Below, piece after piece: positions 9,701-17,755 of a stretch of DNA of 64,000 nt. Under the pieces are notes generated by a model. The model searched no databases. It saw only the letters and a program-made list of their open reading frames with translations, and was not told where the DNA came from. How positions within the stretch are numbered: the first letter of the stretch is position 1; every line of letters begins with the position of its first letter. The stretch is from Flavobacterium ustbae. Its GTDB lineage: Bacteria; Bacteroidota; Bacteroidia; Flavobacteriales; Flavobacteriaceae. The translations under genes and the position numbers were made by a program. The stretch is from assembly GCF_003946915.1 (NCBI RefSeq), contig NZ_RPOC01000003.1, positions 1-64,000 of the forward strand, written 5' to 3'.

Positions 9701-10500
9701 ACAGGAAGCGGAATTTTCTGTTCTAAAGGAAATAATTGTTTTTCTAATGAAAATTGCCCACCGTGTGTACCGTTGCTCAATAAAGGATGGTGAATTGCCA
9801 AAACAACCGTTTTCTCTTGATTCTTGTTTAAAAGACTTTCCAATTCTTCAAAAAAGCCTTCTCTGGTTTTAATTTCGCAATTGTCATTTATAGTTGGATG
9901 GTCGTTCCAATCTTCTAAAAACCATTCACTATCAACAGCTATCAAAGTAGTCACGCTATCAATTTTTACATCTTCAATCGGGCAGGTTTTTCTTGGCAGA
10001 AAGCCTTTTTTATCGTTTAGATATTTCGTTACAAAATCGGCTTGACGTTCTAAACCTTTGATGCCACTGTACCAATCGTGATTTCCTGGAATTACGACTG
10101 TTCTTCCTTTAAAACCTTTGGTTAATTTTAATTGATTAGTAAGTTTTGTTTCAGCTAAAGCCTTGTCTTCAGGATGTTTGTCTCCCGGAAAACCTTTGGG
10201 ATAGATATTATCTCCTAAGAAAAGAAGTGTCGATTTTTTATTGGCATTCTTTAGCCTTTTATGCAAAAGTTCCAGCGTTTGCTGTGCTTGTTCTTCGTCG
10301 GCATTTCCAGCGTCACCAACAAGAAAAAATGTATGTGCAATTTTTATCGTGTCGGTTGCGTTTTCTGTTTCATTGGCGCTCACATTTTTTCCGTATTGCG
10401 GTTTACGCGTTGAACAAGAATAAACGATGAATAGCGATAGGATTGCTAAAGAAAAGTTTTTAATCTTTGCAATAAAATGATTATCCAAAAACAATTTCAT
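6769..10500 (-). CDS. Metallophosphoesterase / kinase-like / outer-membrane barrel lipoprotein
   Basis: A large 1243-residue protein. Its signal peptide ends at VYSC (Cys29), a probable lipobox. Residues 55-370 form a calcineurin-like phosphoesterase: GDAG (62-65), GDN (96-98), GNHD (139-142), HHP (237-239) and GHDH (313-316). Residues about 455-660 have kinase-like features: EYVMRAMKK (475-483), GDWDRHSDQ (620-628) and PRDRDQAF (646-653), resembling the catalytic loop and metal site of HipA or CotH/Fam20-type kinases. From about 900 to the end it looks like a BamA/TamA-type beta barrel, with GGDTDLRGF and a C-terminal Phe. The protein is probably outer-membrane, with its phosphoesterase in the periplasm or outside. 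The middle domain assignment is inference. The start codon is only 26 bases from the divergent gene at 10527. Confidence 0.88.
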   Translation of the reverse strand: MKLFLDNHFIAKIKNFSLAILSLFIVYSCSTRKPQYGKNVSANETENATDTIKIAHTFFLVGDAGNADEEQAQQTLELLHKRLKNANKKSTLLFLGDNIYPKGFPGDKHPEDKALAETKLTNQLKLTKGFKGRTVVIPGNHDWYSGIKGLERQADFVTKYLNDKKGFLPRKTCPIEDVKIDSVTTLIAVDSEWFLEDWNDHPTINDNCEIKTREGFFEELESLLNKNQEKTVVLAIHHPLLSNGTHGGQFSLEKQLFPLEQKIPLPVIGSFLNLVRKTSGISPQDIQNKQYTIYAKRIKTLLQKQKNVIVVSGHDHNLQYISKENIQQIISGAGSKSEAARAINPYDFSYGKNGYAILTMFKTGDAKVSFYGNENNKEKLLFEREIIKAKEINWAEDIPNKFPSKVTTSIYSTKMTDKSAFHRFLFGKHYRYYYSLPIEATTATVDTLKGGLKPIREGGGHQSVSLRMSDPQGREYVMRAMKKSATVFLQSVAFKDQYVVNDFDKTYVEDFLFDFYTTSYPYSSFAIGGMSDKIRLRHTNPILYYVPKQNGLGEFNASFGDQLYMVEERPADNHLDGKNFGKPSNIIGTDDMMLNLHKDEKYTVDEKEYIKARLFDMLLGDWDRHSDQWRWAEYKEDGKVIYRPIPRDRDQAFVKYDGALLSILMNIPALRHMRTFKNKIDNVKWLSREPYPMDLAFLRTSQEKEWVEQAKYIQENLTDADIDEAFKNLPKEVQDGTIDEIKTKLKNRKKDLQKYAREYSDVLSKTDMIAGTDKKDKFVLNHNAKKEIEIQVYRVKKEGDELLYTKTVTDNKTRNLWIYGLDDNDTFEVKGDKKSSIKIRLIGGQNNDIYNIENGRKVIVYDFKSKENTYNLDSKTQTQLTDDYDVNLYNYEKPKYNVISGLPNIGFNPDDGVKVGINLNYTVNNFKQNPYTQRHIFNAFYYFATGGLEFNYAAHFPGLLGKWVIDVESLYTTPNFAMNYFGYGNEAQYDDEVSMDYNRVRIRKFNASGAIRHVGRYGSEFSIQPIFQRMTVEETENRYIDIPGIVNPDVFESQNFGSLKVKYVFKNSDFVAKPTLGMHFVIAGTWTTNLDDTKKNFPTLESILGFTHKIDHNGKLILATYLKGKAILNNNYEFYQGAALGGDTDLRGFRNERFLGNSYFSQSSDLRLSIGKIQRTIVPMTYGILGGFDYGRVWLDGENSKKWHHDYGGGLWLNAINVITARISYFKSPDEIGRVIFGAAYSF

Positions 10501-10526
10501 AATTTAGTGGTATAAAAATATTCTTT

Positions 10527-11720
10527 ATGAATCTAATAGAACAATCCGAAGATTTCGTCAGTAATTTACTCAAAGATAAACTTTCTAATTTATATTCTTA
10601 CCATAATTTTAATCATACTTATACAGTGGTTACAGCGGTAAAAGAACTTTGTAAGAAAGAAGATGTTGACGGTGAGGATAAAGAGGCACTTTTGGTTGCC
10701 GCGTGGTTTCATGATACTGGATACATTGAAGGATATGAAAATCATGAAAAAGAAAGTACTAAAATTGCCGCTGATTTTTTGCGTGAAAAAGGAAAATCGG
10801 AAGAATTTATAACATTAGTTTCAAGTTTGATTTTGGCAACTGTTAAAGAATATGAGCCAAGAACACATTTAGAAAAAATTATTAGAGATGCAGATTACGC
10901 TCATTTAATGGGTGAAGAATATGCTACAACCTGCGAATTGCTTCGTTTGGAATTGAAAAATGCAGGAATAGTAAATTTTTCTAATGCCGAATGGACCAGA
11001 GAAAATCTAAATTTTTTACTGAATAAGCACAGATTTTATACCGATTATGCCTTAAGAAAATGGCAGCCTCTGAAAGAACGAAATCTGTTAATGATTCAGA
11101 AAAAAATAAATAAGCAGGAATTAAAAGCGGCCGCCGCACTCGAAGAAGAAAATAAAAAGAAAGAGAAAGCAGAAAAATCTGAGAAACCAGATCGCGGAAT
11201 TGATACTTTATTTCGTGTAACGCTCGGAAATCATACTCGTTTAAGCGGTATTGCCGACAGCAAAGCCAACATTTTATTGTCTGTCAATGCCATTATTATT
11301 TCAATTGCATTATCGTCTATTATTCCAAAACTGGATAGTCCGAAAAATGCTCATTTAGTGGTTCCGACTTTTATAATGCTGATGTCTAGTGTGGTAACTA
11401 TAATTTTTGCCATTCTTTCTACTCGACCAAAAGTAACTTCTGGATTTTTTACTAGAAATGACGTAGAAGATAAAAAAGTCAATCTGATGTTTTTTGGAAA
11501 TTTCTATAAAATGCCTCTCGAAGATTATGATTGGGCAATGAATGAAATGATGAAAGATCGTGATTATCTATACTCAACTATGATCAAAGATTTATATTAT
11601 TTGGGATTGGTTTTACAGCGAAAATACAATCTCCTCAGAATTGCTTATAACTTTTTTATGGTCGGGATAATTATAACCGTTATTGCTTTTGTTATTGCTT
11701 TTAAAGGAGTTACGATTTAG
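10527..11720 (+). CDS. HD-domain protein fused to a Pycsar-effector-like (PycTM) membrane domain
   Basis: A protein of 397 residues. The N-terminal half is an HD phosphohydrolase: His30, the HD pair 62-63, and RDADYAH with Asp121/Asp123. A charged Lys/Glu/Ala-rich linker (about 190-222) leads to a domain matching the PycTM family seen in Pycsar anti-phage effectors, with TLFRVTLGNHTRLSGIADSK (227-246). Membrane segments are near 247-266, 277-298 and 373-392. Pycsar effectors are normally paired with a cCMP/cUMP cyclase, and none is seen here. The lone HD-PycTM form may be a nucleotide-responsive membrane protein with a housekeeping or immune role. The domain assignment is good, the role unknown. 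Confidence 0.85.
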   Translation: MNLIEQSEDFVSNLLKDKLSNLYSYHNFNHTYTVVTAVKELCKKEDVDGEDKEALLVAAWFHDTGYIEGYENHEKESTKIAADFLREKGKSEEFITLVSSLILATVKEYEPRTHLEKIIRDADYAHLMGEEYATTCELLRLELKNAGIVNFSNAEWTRENLNFLLNKHRFYTDYALRKWQPLKERNLLMIQKKINKQELKAAAALEEENKKKEKAEKSEKPDRGIDTLFRVTLGNHTRLSGIADSKANILLSVNAIIISIALSSIIPKLDSPKNAHLVVPTFIMLMSSVVTIIFAILSTRPKVTSGFFTRNDVEDKKVNLMFFGNFYKMPLEDYDWAMNEMMKDRDYLYSTMIKDLYYLGLVLQRKYNLLRIAYNFFMVGIIITVIAFVIAFKGVTI

Positions 11721-11817
11721 TATCGTTTTTATTTAGACATATAGAAGCATAGATTGTTTTTTGTTTGAAAAAAAATTATTGACAGAAACTAGTTTCTAAC
11801 ACATAGCTAAAATGCAG

Positions 11818-11855
11818 AAAGCTTTGTAAAAGTTTTAAAACTTTTACAAAGCTTT
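11818..11855. terminator. Bidirectional terminator, perfect 38-bp palindrome
   Basis: A 19-base arm beginning AAAGCTTTGTAAAAG is exactly mirrored, with no loop bases left over (centre 11836/11837). A run of T follows on the + strand, and A-rich sequence precedes. It lies between the convergent genes ending at 11720 and 11913. Confidence 0.85.
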
Positions 11856-11912
11856 TTTATATGCTATAAGTATTTGACCTTTGCGAGGTCATTTTTCTAT
11901 TTGAATTGAAGA

Positions 11913-14282
11913 TTAATTTATTTCGTCCAACAAATCTTGGTATGTTATTTTTTTAATTTCTGACGCTGTTGCATTGTTGATTACTTTTACACGAATCGCT
12001 CTCAGGCCAGAAACTCCCTGAAGATCTTCCACTTCAAATTGTTCAATTGAAGGTTCTAGGATTTTTTTGTGCTGCAGGTATTTAATATATTTTAAATATT
12101 CTGCTTCTTCGCTGTTTTGAGAATATACAATTGTAATTTTCTCTTTTTCAGTAATTCTTTCCGTAGTTCCTTTAATATGCGATTTGTCAATTCGTTTTTT
12201 AACCACTTCATATCTCGCATTGTACGTGCCGTCTACATCAAAACGTTTTTCATCCATTCTAAAACGGATTGAAAGAGGAGAACTGAAAACCAAAATCAAC
12301 GAAGTAACGTCCAATTCGTAAGGTAGTGAAGTCTTAAGATCGTGATGTTCCAATTCCATTTCGCACAGGGTTTGCAATTGCCACAAACGAAGATTATGCA
12401 AATACATGATGTCGAATGGTTTAGTTGGAGAAATTGAAGCTCCAATATACAAATTATGCTCTACACCATCTGTTTTAAAACGCTCGTAATAATGCGGATA
12501 AATCTGCTGAGCTTCAACCTGTTTTCTATCTAAAACTGTTGCCAGCCTTTTATTGATAATAGACATCGCATTGTCGAACTTTTTTCTTTCTTGATAAAAC
12601 ATTCCCGTTTTTTCATCCAGATTATCAAAGTATGATGTAGTCAGCTTTTCGCTTTTTGCATTGCCTTGAGTATTTTTTAGAATCGGATGAATTTCTTCTT
12701 CTATATAACGTTGAACATGCTGTTCGGTATCTGCTTTTAAAGGAAAATCTAATTCAGATCTAAGTGATTCCAATTCAAATTTTCTTTGTTCCAAAAGAAC
12801 AAGATTAGAATTAGGTTTTTGGTTATCAAAGATTTCCAAAAGAGCTGTAAGCTGATTTTTTAAATCGATTTTTACGGTTTCGTTTCGATGTTCAGAAGAA
12901 CCTTTTATATCAATCTGACCATATAATGGATATACATTTTTAAAAACGATTTCTTTAAAAATATAATCTTTTGTATGACTCATATGCTGAAAATAATTCT
13001 GAGACTCTCTCTTGAATTTCCAGTACACGCTTGGGTGAATCGTCGTGTATTCTCGCTGAATAATGGCTTCAATCTGATGCTGCATGTCCGTATTGTAACG
13101 ATCAATAGTATCAGTTAAATACGGTAGAACCAAATCTAGTTTTGTGGCATTTACACTGTTTAGATCTCGAGGGTTTTTAGAAACCAATTCAACAACGCCC
13201 AATAAATGACCGTTTTTAATAACTGGAGCAAAAATACAGCTCTGAATGCCTTGAGCCAATAAATGTTCGCCAAGTCTTTTATTGGTTGACTGCTCTGTAA
13301 ATTTGCTGACGTTTGAAATAACAAAAGGTTCTTTATTATCTAGTAAATTTTCGAAAGAACATCCGAAAAAAGCATTTTTACAATCGACTTCCTGATCAGA
13401 AGAAAGTAAAAAGCTCTTCATCTGGTTTTCGTATTTTGCGGGTCTTATAAATTTCTCTTCCTCAGGATTATAGATGATAAAACCGACTTTTAAATTCGGA
13501 AGATTAAAAATAGACTGAAAGATGTTTGAAACTTCCTGATCGGTATTAACCGTTTTTGGACCTGGTTTGAGTAGATTGCTTTTTAAAATCGAAATAGCAC
13601 TTTCTGTAGTCGCATCAAACAAAGAAACAATTCCGAAACCTCTTAAAATCCAGCTTCCTTTTGGGAATTTAGATTTCCATAGATTAATGTCGTTATAATT
13701 ATCTATTAATTGGTCAATATCTTCTTGAGTTAATGGAACAGAGTTTTCAGTTGGAATAATTTCCATAAAATCAGCATTGTATAAAATTCTATAATGCTTT
13801 TCTACACCATTTTCATCTGGAATGTCATAGAAAAAAGGCTGATTAAAATCAATACGCTGATTGTAATAGTAACTTAAAATTAGGCAGCAATTATTGATAT
13901 AGAATTGATGATCGCTAAAATCACGAATTTCCATATAAAATTCGTCTCCAGCATTTTTAAGAATCTTTTTAAAGCGTTCTGAATAATTGAAGGAAATGTT
14001 TTGAAATGGAATAGTTACTGCTTTTATTTCGTTGTGCGTTAATGCAGTAGGAAATAAATCAGCAAGAATGTTTTTGATTAAAGGTTCATTTTGTTTGATA
14101 ATTGAATAATCTGTGATTCCAGTCTTTAGTTCCGGAATTAATTCAATTTGTTCTAAAATCGCTTTGGCATAGTTGGATCTATAATCAACATCTGACAGCG
14201 CAATTTCTTCAAAAGATTCAATTAGCTTATGAAATGAAATTATGGTGTTAAAAGGACTTTCTTTAAAAAATTGAATATCCAT
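11913..14282 (-). CDS. GAF domain-containing protein
   Basis: A soluble protein of 789 residues with a recognisable GAF domain at about 250-398, ending in SCIFAPVIKNGHLLGVVELV (348-367), the usual GAF core strand pair. The N-terminal 240 and C-terminal 390 residues show no motif I know. No kinase, cyclase or phosphodiesterase signature is visible, so this is a sensor without an obvious output domain. Upstream, a -7 box TAATTTTG lies at 14301-14308 on the same strand, about 20 bases before the start. It is divergent from the SDR gene. Confidence 0.8.
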   Translation of the reverse strand: MDIQFFKESPFNTIISFHKLIESFEEIALSDVDYRSNYAKAILEQIELIPELKTGITDYSIIKQNEPLIKNILADLFPTALTHNEIKAVTIPFQNISFNYSERFKKILKNAGDEFYMEIRDFSDHQFYINNCCLILSYYYNQRIDFNQPFFYDIPDENGVEKHYRILYNADFMEIIPTENSVPLTQEDIDQLIDNYNDINLWKSKFPKGSWILRGFGIVSLFDATTESAISILKSNLLKPGPKTVNTDQEVSNIFQSIFNLPNLKVGFIIYNPEEEKFIRPAKYENQMKSFLLSSDQEVDCKNAFFGCSFENLLDNKEPFVISNVSKFTEQSTNKRLGEHLLAQGIQSCIFAPVIKNGHLLGVVELVSKNPRDLNSVNATKLDLVLPYLTDTIDRYNTDMQHQIEAIIQREYTTIHPSVYWKFKRESQNYFQHMSHTKDYIFKEIVFKNVYPLYGQIDIKGSSEHRNETVKIDLKNQLTALLEIFDNQKPNSNLVLLEQRKFELESLRSELDFPLKADTEQHVQRYIEEEIHPILKNTQGNAKSEKLTTSYFDNLDEKTGMFYQERKKFDNAMSIINKRLATVLDRKQVEAQQIYPHYYERFKTDGVEHNLYIGASISPTKPFDIMYLHNLRLWQLQTLCEMELEHHDLKTSLPYELDVTSLILVFSSPLSIRFRMDEKRFDVDGTYNARYEVVKKRIDKSHIKGTTERITEKEKITIVYSQNSEEAEYLKYIKYLQHKKILEPSIEQFEVEDLQGVSGLRAIRVKVINNATASEIKKITYQDLLDEIN

Positions 14283-14300
14283 CTGAGTAATTTTTTAATG

Positions 14301-14308
14301 CAAAATTA
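14301..14308 (-). promoter_or_regulatory. Promoter -7 box of the GAF gene
   Basis: TAATTTTG on the minus strand fits the Bacteroidota TAnnTTTG box and sits 19 bases from the start codon. No convincing -33 box was seen. Confidence 0.45.
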
Positions 14309-14431
14309 AGGATAAATTAAGAATGCCCGACATTTTTCGATTTGTTTCGTCTATAGTTAAATAATTGTTTTCCTTATAATTAAAGGCTTAAGGCATATCG
14401 AGTTTTATTTTAACTAAAAATTAACGGTTTA

Positions 14432-14457
14432 AATAACGGAACGATCGTTCCGTTATT
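14432..14457. promoter_or_regulatory. TetR-type operator upstream of the SDR gene
   Basis: A perfect 26-base palindrome with half-site AATAACGGAACGA. It is followed directly by a -7 box TATCTTTG (14459-14466), so a bound regulator would block RNA polymerase. The core GGAACGATCGTTCC recurs with one mismatch before the TetR gene (15279-15292). Confidence 0.88.
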
Positions 14458-14508
14458 GTATCTTTGTACTGTAATAATTGAATAATCAATAACTTAAATA
14501 ATAATAAA

Positions 14509-15261
14509 ATGAAAAATTTAGAAAACAAAGTTGCTATAGTAACAGGCGGTAACAGCGGAATTGGATATGCAACAGCAGCAGATTTGGCAGCAAAAGGTGC
14601 AAAAGTAATTGTAACAGGCAGAAACAAAGAAGCTTTAGTAAAAGCGGAAACTGAATTGGGAGTAAAAGGAATTGTGGCCGATCAATCTGATTTAAAATCA
14701 ATCGATAATTTAGTCGAAGAAGTAAAAGCACAATACGGAAAAATTGATATCCTATTCTTAAATGCTGGCACAGCGTCATTTGCACCTCTAGATGGAGCGA
14801 CAGAAGATCACTATGACAATATTATGAATGTTAACGTAAAAGGAGTTTATTTTTCAGTTCAAAAACTGCTTCCAATTTTAAACGACGGAGGTTCTATTAT
14901 TTTTAACACTTCTATTAACGCCCATGTCGGAATGCCAAATTCTAGTGCTTATGCAGCAAGTAAAGCAGCAGTATTATCTTTTAATAAAGTATTTGCAACA
15001 GAATTGGCACCAAGAAAAATTAGAGTAAATGCTGTTTCTCCTGGATCTGTAGAAACACCACTTTATGGTAAATTAGGTTTAGAAAAACATGAAGTTGAAG
15101 GTTTTGGAACTGTGTTAAGCGAAAAGATTTTATTAAAACGTTTTGGTCAGTCAGCTGAAATTGCTAAAACAGTAAGTTTCTTAGCTTCAGATGATGCTTC
15201 TTTTATTACAGGAACTGAAATAGTGGTAGACGGTGGACTTACAGTAAATTCTGTAGTTTAA
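14509..15261 (+). CDS. SDR family NAD(P)-dependent oxidoreductase
   Basis: A classical short-chain dehydrogenase of 250 residues. It has the cofactor loop TGGNSGIG (12-19), NAG (85-87), catalytic Ser135 and YxxxK at Tyr148/Lys152, and a C-terminal ITGTEIVVDGG motif. Thr-Gly-Arg after the second strand (36-38) hints at NADP preference. It probably reduces or oxidises a small carbonyl or alcohol; the substrate is unknown. The next gene, on the same strand, is a TetR regulator. Both carry the same operator, so the SDR is probably induced by a compound that the regulator senses. Confidence 0.92.
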   Translation: MKNLENKVAIVTGGNSGIGYATAADLAAKGAKVIVTGRNKEALVKAETELGVKGIVADQSDLKSIDNLVEEVKAQYGKIDILFLNAGTASFAPLDGATEDHYDNIMNVNVKGVYFSVQKLLPILNDGGSIIFNTSINAHVGMPNSSAYAASKAAVLSFNKVFATELAPRKIRVNAVSPGSVETPLYGKLGLEKHEVEGFGTVLSEKILLKRFGQSAEIAKTVSFLASDDASFITGTEIVVDGGLTVNSVV

Positions 15262-15278
15262 TTTTTTGCTTTAATTCA

Positions 15279-15292
15279 GGAACGATTGTTCC
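15279..15292. promoter_or_regulatory. TetR-type operator upstream of the TetR gene
   Basis: GGAACGATTGTTCC differs by one base from the core of the perfect palindrome before the SDR gene. A -7-like box TATCTTTA (15303-15310) follows, so the regulator probably represses itself. Confidence 0.82.
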
Positions 15293-15334
15293 GTATTTTT
15301 TGTATCTTTACAATGTAATTCAATTTTTGAAGTC

Positions 15335-15916
15335 ATGGCTAGAACAAAAGAATTTAATGAAGATCAGGCTTTAGACAAAGCGGTAGAAATTTTTTGGCAC
15401 AAAGGTTATAATGGCACTTCGGCGCAGGATTTAGTCACACATTTGGGATTAAGCCGTTCGAGTTTGTATGATACTTTTGGAGACAAACAACAGCTTTTTT
15501 TTAAAGCTTTAAAAAGATACCAGATTCAAGGTCAAGACGCGATAAAAGAGCTTTTAGAAGAATCGGAAAACGTACAAGAGGCTTTTACTCAAATTTTTAA
15601 ACAAGCTGTAAAAGAAAGTCTCGAAGACCGAATTACAAAAGGCTGTTTTATGGTCAACTCTTCCGTCGAATTAGCCATGCATGATGAAAATATTGCTAAA
15701 GTGGTAAGCGAAAATCGCCAAACGATGGAAGATATTTTTCTAAAAGCGGTTCAAAAAGGGCAGAAGGCAGGACAAATTTCAACGAAACTCGATGCGCTAA
15801 CACTTTCTAGATTTTTATATAATAATTATTCCGGAATTCGGGTTTTGGCACGAGCTGGCGAAAAAAATAAACAAGTGTATGATGATATTCTAAAAGCGAT
15901 GTTTAGTTTGTTTTAA
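15335..15916 (+). CDS. TetR/AcrR family transcriptional regulator
   Basis: A regulator of 193 residues. The N-terminal helix-turn-helix spans about 10-55, with GTSAQDLVTHLGLSRSSLYD (26-45) and the typical TFGDKQQLF continuation. The C-terminal helical domain has the TetR_C form with GCFMVNSSVELA (near 107). Matching operators before this gene and before the SDR gene mark it as an autoregulated local repressor. The ligand is unknown. Confidence 0.92.
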   Translation: MARTKEFNEDQALDKAVEIFWHKGYNGTSAQDLVTHLGLSRSSLYDTFGDKQQLFFKALKRYQIQGQDAIKELLEESENVQEAFTQIFKQAVKESLEDRITKGCFMVNSSVELAMHDENIAKVVSENRQTMEDIFLKAVQKGQKAGQISTKLDALTLSRFLYNNYSGIRVLARAGEKNKQVYDDILKAMFSLF

Positions 15917-15979
15917 GCTATAAAGTTTGAAGCAATACTAAAAGGTGGAGAAAACTTATTTCCAAATTAATTGTTTTTT

Positions 15980-16120
15980 AACGCAGAGCGCGCTAAGATT
16001 TTTAAATCTGGTGTTTTATCTAAATATATAAAGAGTTCGCAAAGCTGTATCGATAAAGCTTTGCGAACTGTTAGTGTTTAGCTAAAAAACTTAATAAAAA
16101 TCTTAGCGTCCTTTGCGTTT
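15980..16120. repeat. Nested inverted repeat, AACGCAAAG / TTCGCAAAGCT family (copy 1)
   Basis: Inner arms AGTTCGCAAAGCT (16034-16046) and AGCTTTGCGAACT (16057-16069) are exact reverse complements. Outer arms (about 15980-16005 and 16091-16120) carry AACGCAGAGCGCGCTAAG and CTTAGCGTCCTTTGCGTT. The 15917-16217 gap holds only this element and the terminator at 16152. Related copies lie at 18.43-18.59 kb and near 43.27 kb. Confidence 0.9.
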
Positions 16121-16151
16121 AAATTTTCTCTGATTTGTACAATAAATAAAA

Positions 16152-16182
16152 AAATGGCAATTATAAAATATAACTGCCATTT
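16152..16182 (-). terminator. Terminator of the nucleoid-protein gene
   Basis: AAATGGCA (16152-16159) pairs with TGCCATTT (16175-16182). On the minus strand it is followed by a run of T. It lies 35 bases after the stop codon of the gene at 16218. Confidence 0.7.
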
Positions 16183-16217
16183 CTTGTTTTAAGTAAGTAA
16201 TAGAAAATGAAGACTTC

Positions 16218-17276
16218 TTAGCTTTTTTCTTCTTTATTGAAATAAACTAAGTAGTAATACATTTGTTTTTCTTCATCCCAGCCTTTTTCAACAAATTTTT
16301 CTGCACTTTCAGGATTAATAAAATCCATTTTAATCTGAATGTGAGTATCAAGATTAATCACATTTTTGATTGATTTTCTAGCGTCAGAAACTGCTGCGTT
16401 GGCAATAGGGAATGAGGTTACATCTTCGATGCTGTATTTTTCTCCTTTATCAACTTTATAGTTTTTAAATTCAGGAATCAAATCAGGATTGTCTAATACT
16501 TCATTCAAGAAATTCTGCTCTTCAAACTGATCATTTTTAGCGAAATAATTCACAGATCGGTTCATAAACATTACTTCCTCTTTCTTGTCTTCTGCTGGCA
16601 AAACAACATCTTTTGCGAAGTTTTGACAGAATTTTAAATATTTTTTAGTGATGAAATTTTCATCTTCAAAAGCATCAACAGATAAAAAGTGCTCTAGCCA
16701 GTAGCGCGCGTCATAACGGTTGCTGTCTACAGTCAAGATTTTATAACCTTCTTCTTTTTTATAATTGAAGATCAAACATCCTTTATCCAATTTACTTAGG
16801 TTAATTCCCTGCTGTAAAATCATTTCAAGGTTGCTTCCGTTTTCTTCAAACTGTAAAAAATCTGCTTGAAGCTCACTTTTGAAAATTCCGATTGCATCAA
16901 CAACATTGTTATCAATACTCAGATTCGTCAAATACGTTACATAAACCTCTCCATTTTTAATGTGCGGATGGTTTGACTGTTCGTATAAATGTTTTGTGAT
17001 TTTTTTTGAAACCTCATGAACATTAGCCGGATTAGCAAAAATCTCAGTTGCGTATTTAAACATGTCATTGTAGTCCAAGTCCACTTCGTGTGCAAACTGA
17101 TAATAGTTTTCTTCTTTTTCTCTAAAAGGCTTAAAAAAGAATTCTTTTATCAAAGGAACAATCTCATCATTCAAATTAAATGGTTGCTCTGATAAAAAAA
17201 TCGCTTCGTTACGACTTTTGTTTCCTACGCGATGTATCGCAAGGGTATCGATGTGGGTGTTGAATAAATTTATCAT
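16218..17276 (-). CDS. Nucleoid-associated protein, NdpA/YejK family
   Basis: A protein of 352 residues, about the size of E. coli YejK (335). It has the family start pattern (a short strand, then IDTLAIHRVGNKSRNEAI), an acidic N-terminal half, and a lysine-rich C-terminal region with NAAVSDARKSIKNVINLD. The family binds the nucleoid; its exact role is not settled. The next gene upstream (17320) is in the same direction, but the repeat between them suggests separate units. Confidence 0.82.
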   Translation of the reverse strand: MINLFNTHIDTLAIHRVGNKSRNEAIFLSEQPFNLNDEIVPLIKEFFFKPFREKEENYYQFAHEVDLDYNDMFKYATEIFANPANVHEVSKKITKHLYEQSNHPHIKNGEVYVTYLTNLSIDNNVVDAIGIFKSELQADFLQFEENGSNLEMILQQGINLSKLDKGCLIFNYKKEEGYKILTVDSNRYDARYWLEHFLSVDAFEDENFITKKYLKFCQNFAKDVVLPAEDKKEEVMFMNRSVNYFAKNDQFEEQNFLNEVLDNPDLIPEFKNYKVDKGEKYSIEDVTSFPIANAAVSDARKSIKNVINLDTHIQIKMDFINPESAEKFVEKGWDEEKQMYYYLVYFNKEEKS

Positions 17277-17293
17277 TCGTTTAAGGTGCTGAG

Positions 17294-17755
17294 GTTCTAA
17301 GTTGCTAAGATACTAAGGTTTAGATTCTGTCTTTTATTTTTTTTATAAAAGAAACTAACATTCGTTCTACTTCACGACTATCCTCATATAAGGTGTTAAA
17401 TTCGGTTTCTTTAATGTAGGTTATATTTTTTGCAACTTCTAATTGAGTTTGCATTTCAAATAGTGAACCTTTTGAAATACTTAAAAAGCGTAAAAGATCT
17501 TTATCACTTTCTCTTCCATAACCTTCAGCAATGTTGCTTGGAATTGAGATGGAACTGCGTCTAATTTGAGAAGTTAATCCGAAGATTTCTTCTTTTGGAA
17601 AATTGTTTGTTGAATAATAGATTTTGGTAACCAAGGCCATTGATTTTTGCCAGATCAGGAGTTTTCTGAAATCACTCATTTTATTAAATTTAAATTTAAG
17701 TAAAAATAAGAAAATTCCTAAAATAAAAAACCTTAGAACCTTAGCGACTCAGAAC
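17294..17755. repeat. Inverted repeats flanking the four-helix-bundle gene
   Basis: The left arm 17294-17321 matches the reverse complement of the right arm 17728-17755 at 24 of 28 positions (CTAAGGTTCTAAGG family). Repeat-like sequence extends outward on both sides (17281-17293 and 17756-17766). The left arm touches the stop codon of the enclosed gene. Confidence 0.8.
17320..17679 (-). CDS. Four-helix bundle protein (23S rRNA intervening-sequence protein family)
   Basis: A protein of 119 residues matching the S23/IVP-type four-helix bundle family: MSDFRKLLIWQKSMALV at the start, then FGLTSQIRRSSISIPSNIAE and GYGRESDKDLLRFLSISKGS. Family members occur in 23S rRNA intervening sequences, next to diversity-generating retroelements, and alone in chromosomes. 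Here it is alone, enclosed by inverted repeats of about 28 bases (17294-17321 and 17728-17755). No reverse transcriptase or rRNA is nearby. Its role is unknown. Confidence 0.9.
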   Translation of the reverse strand: MSDFRKLLIWQKSMALVTKIYYSTNNFPKEEIFGLTSQIRRSSISIPSNIAEGYGRESDKDLLRFLSISKGSLFEMQTQLEVAKNITYIKETEFNTLYEDSREVERMLVSFIKKIKDRI

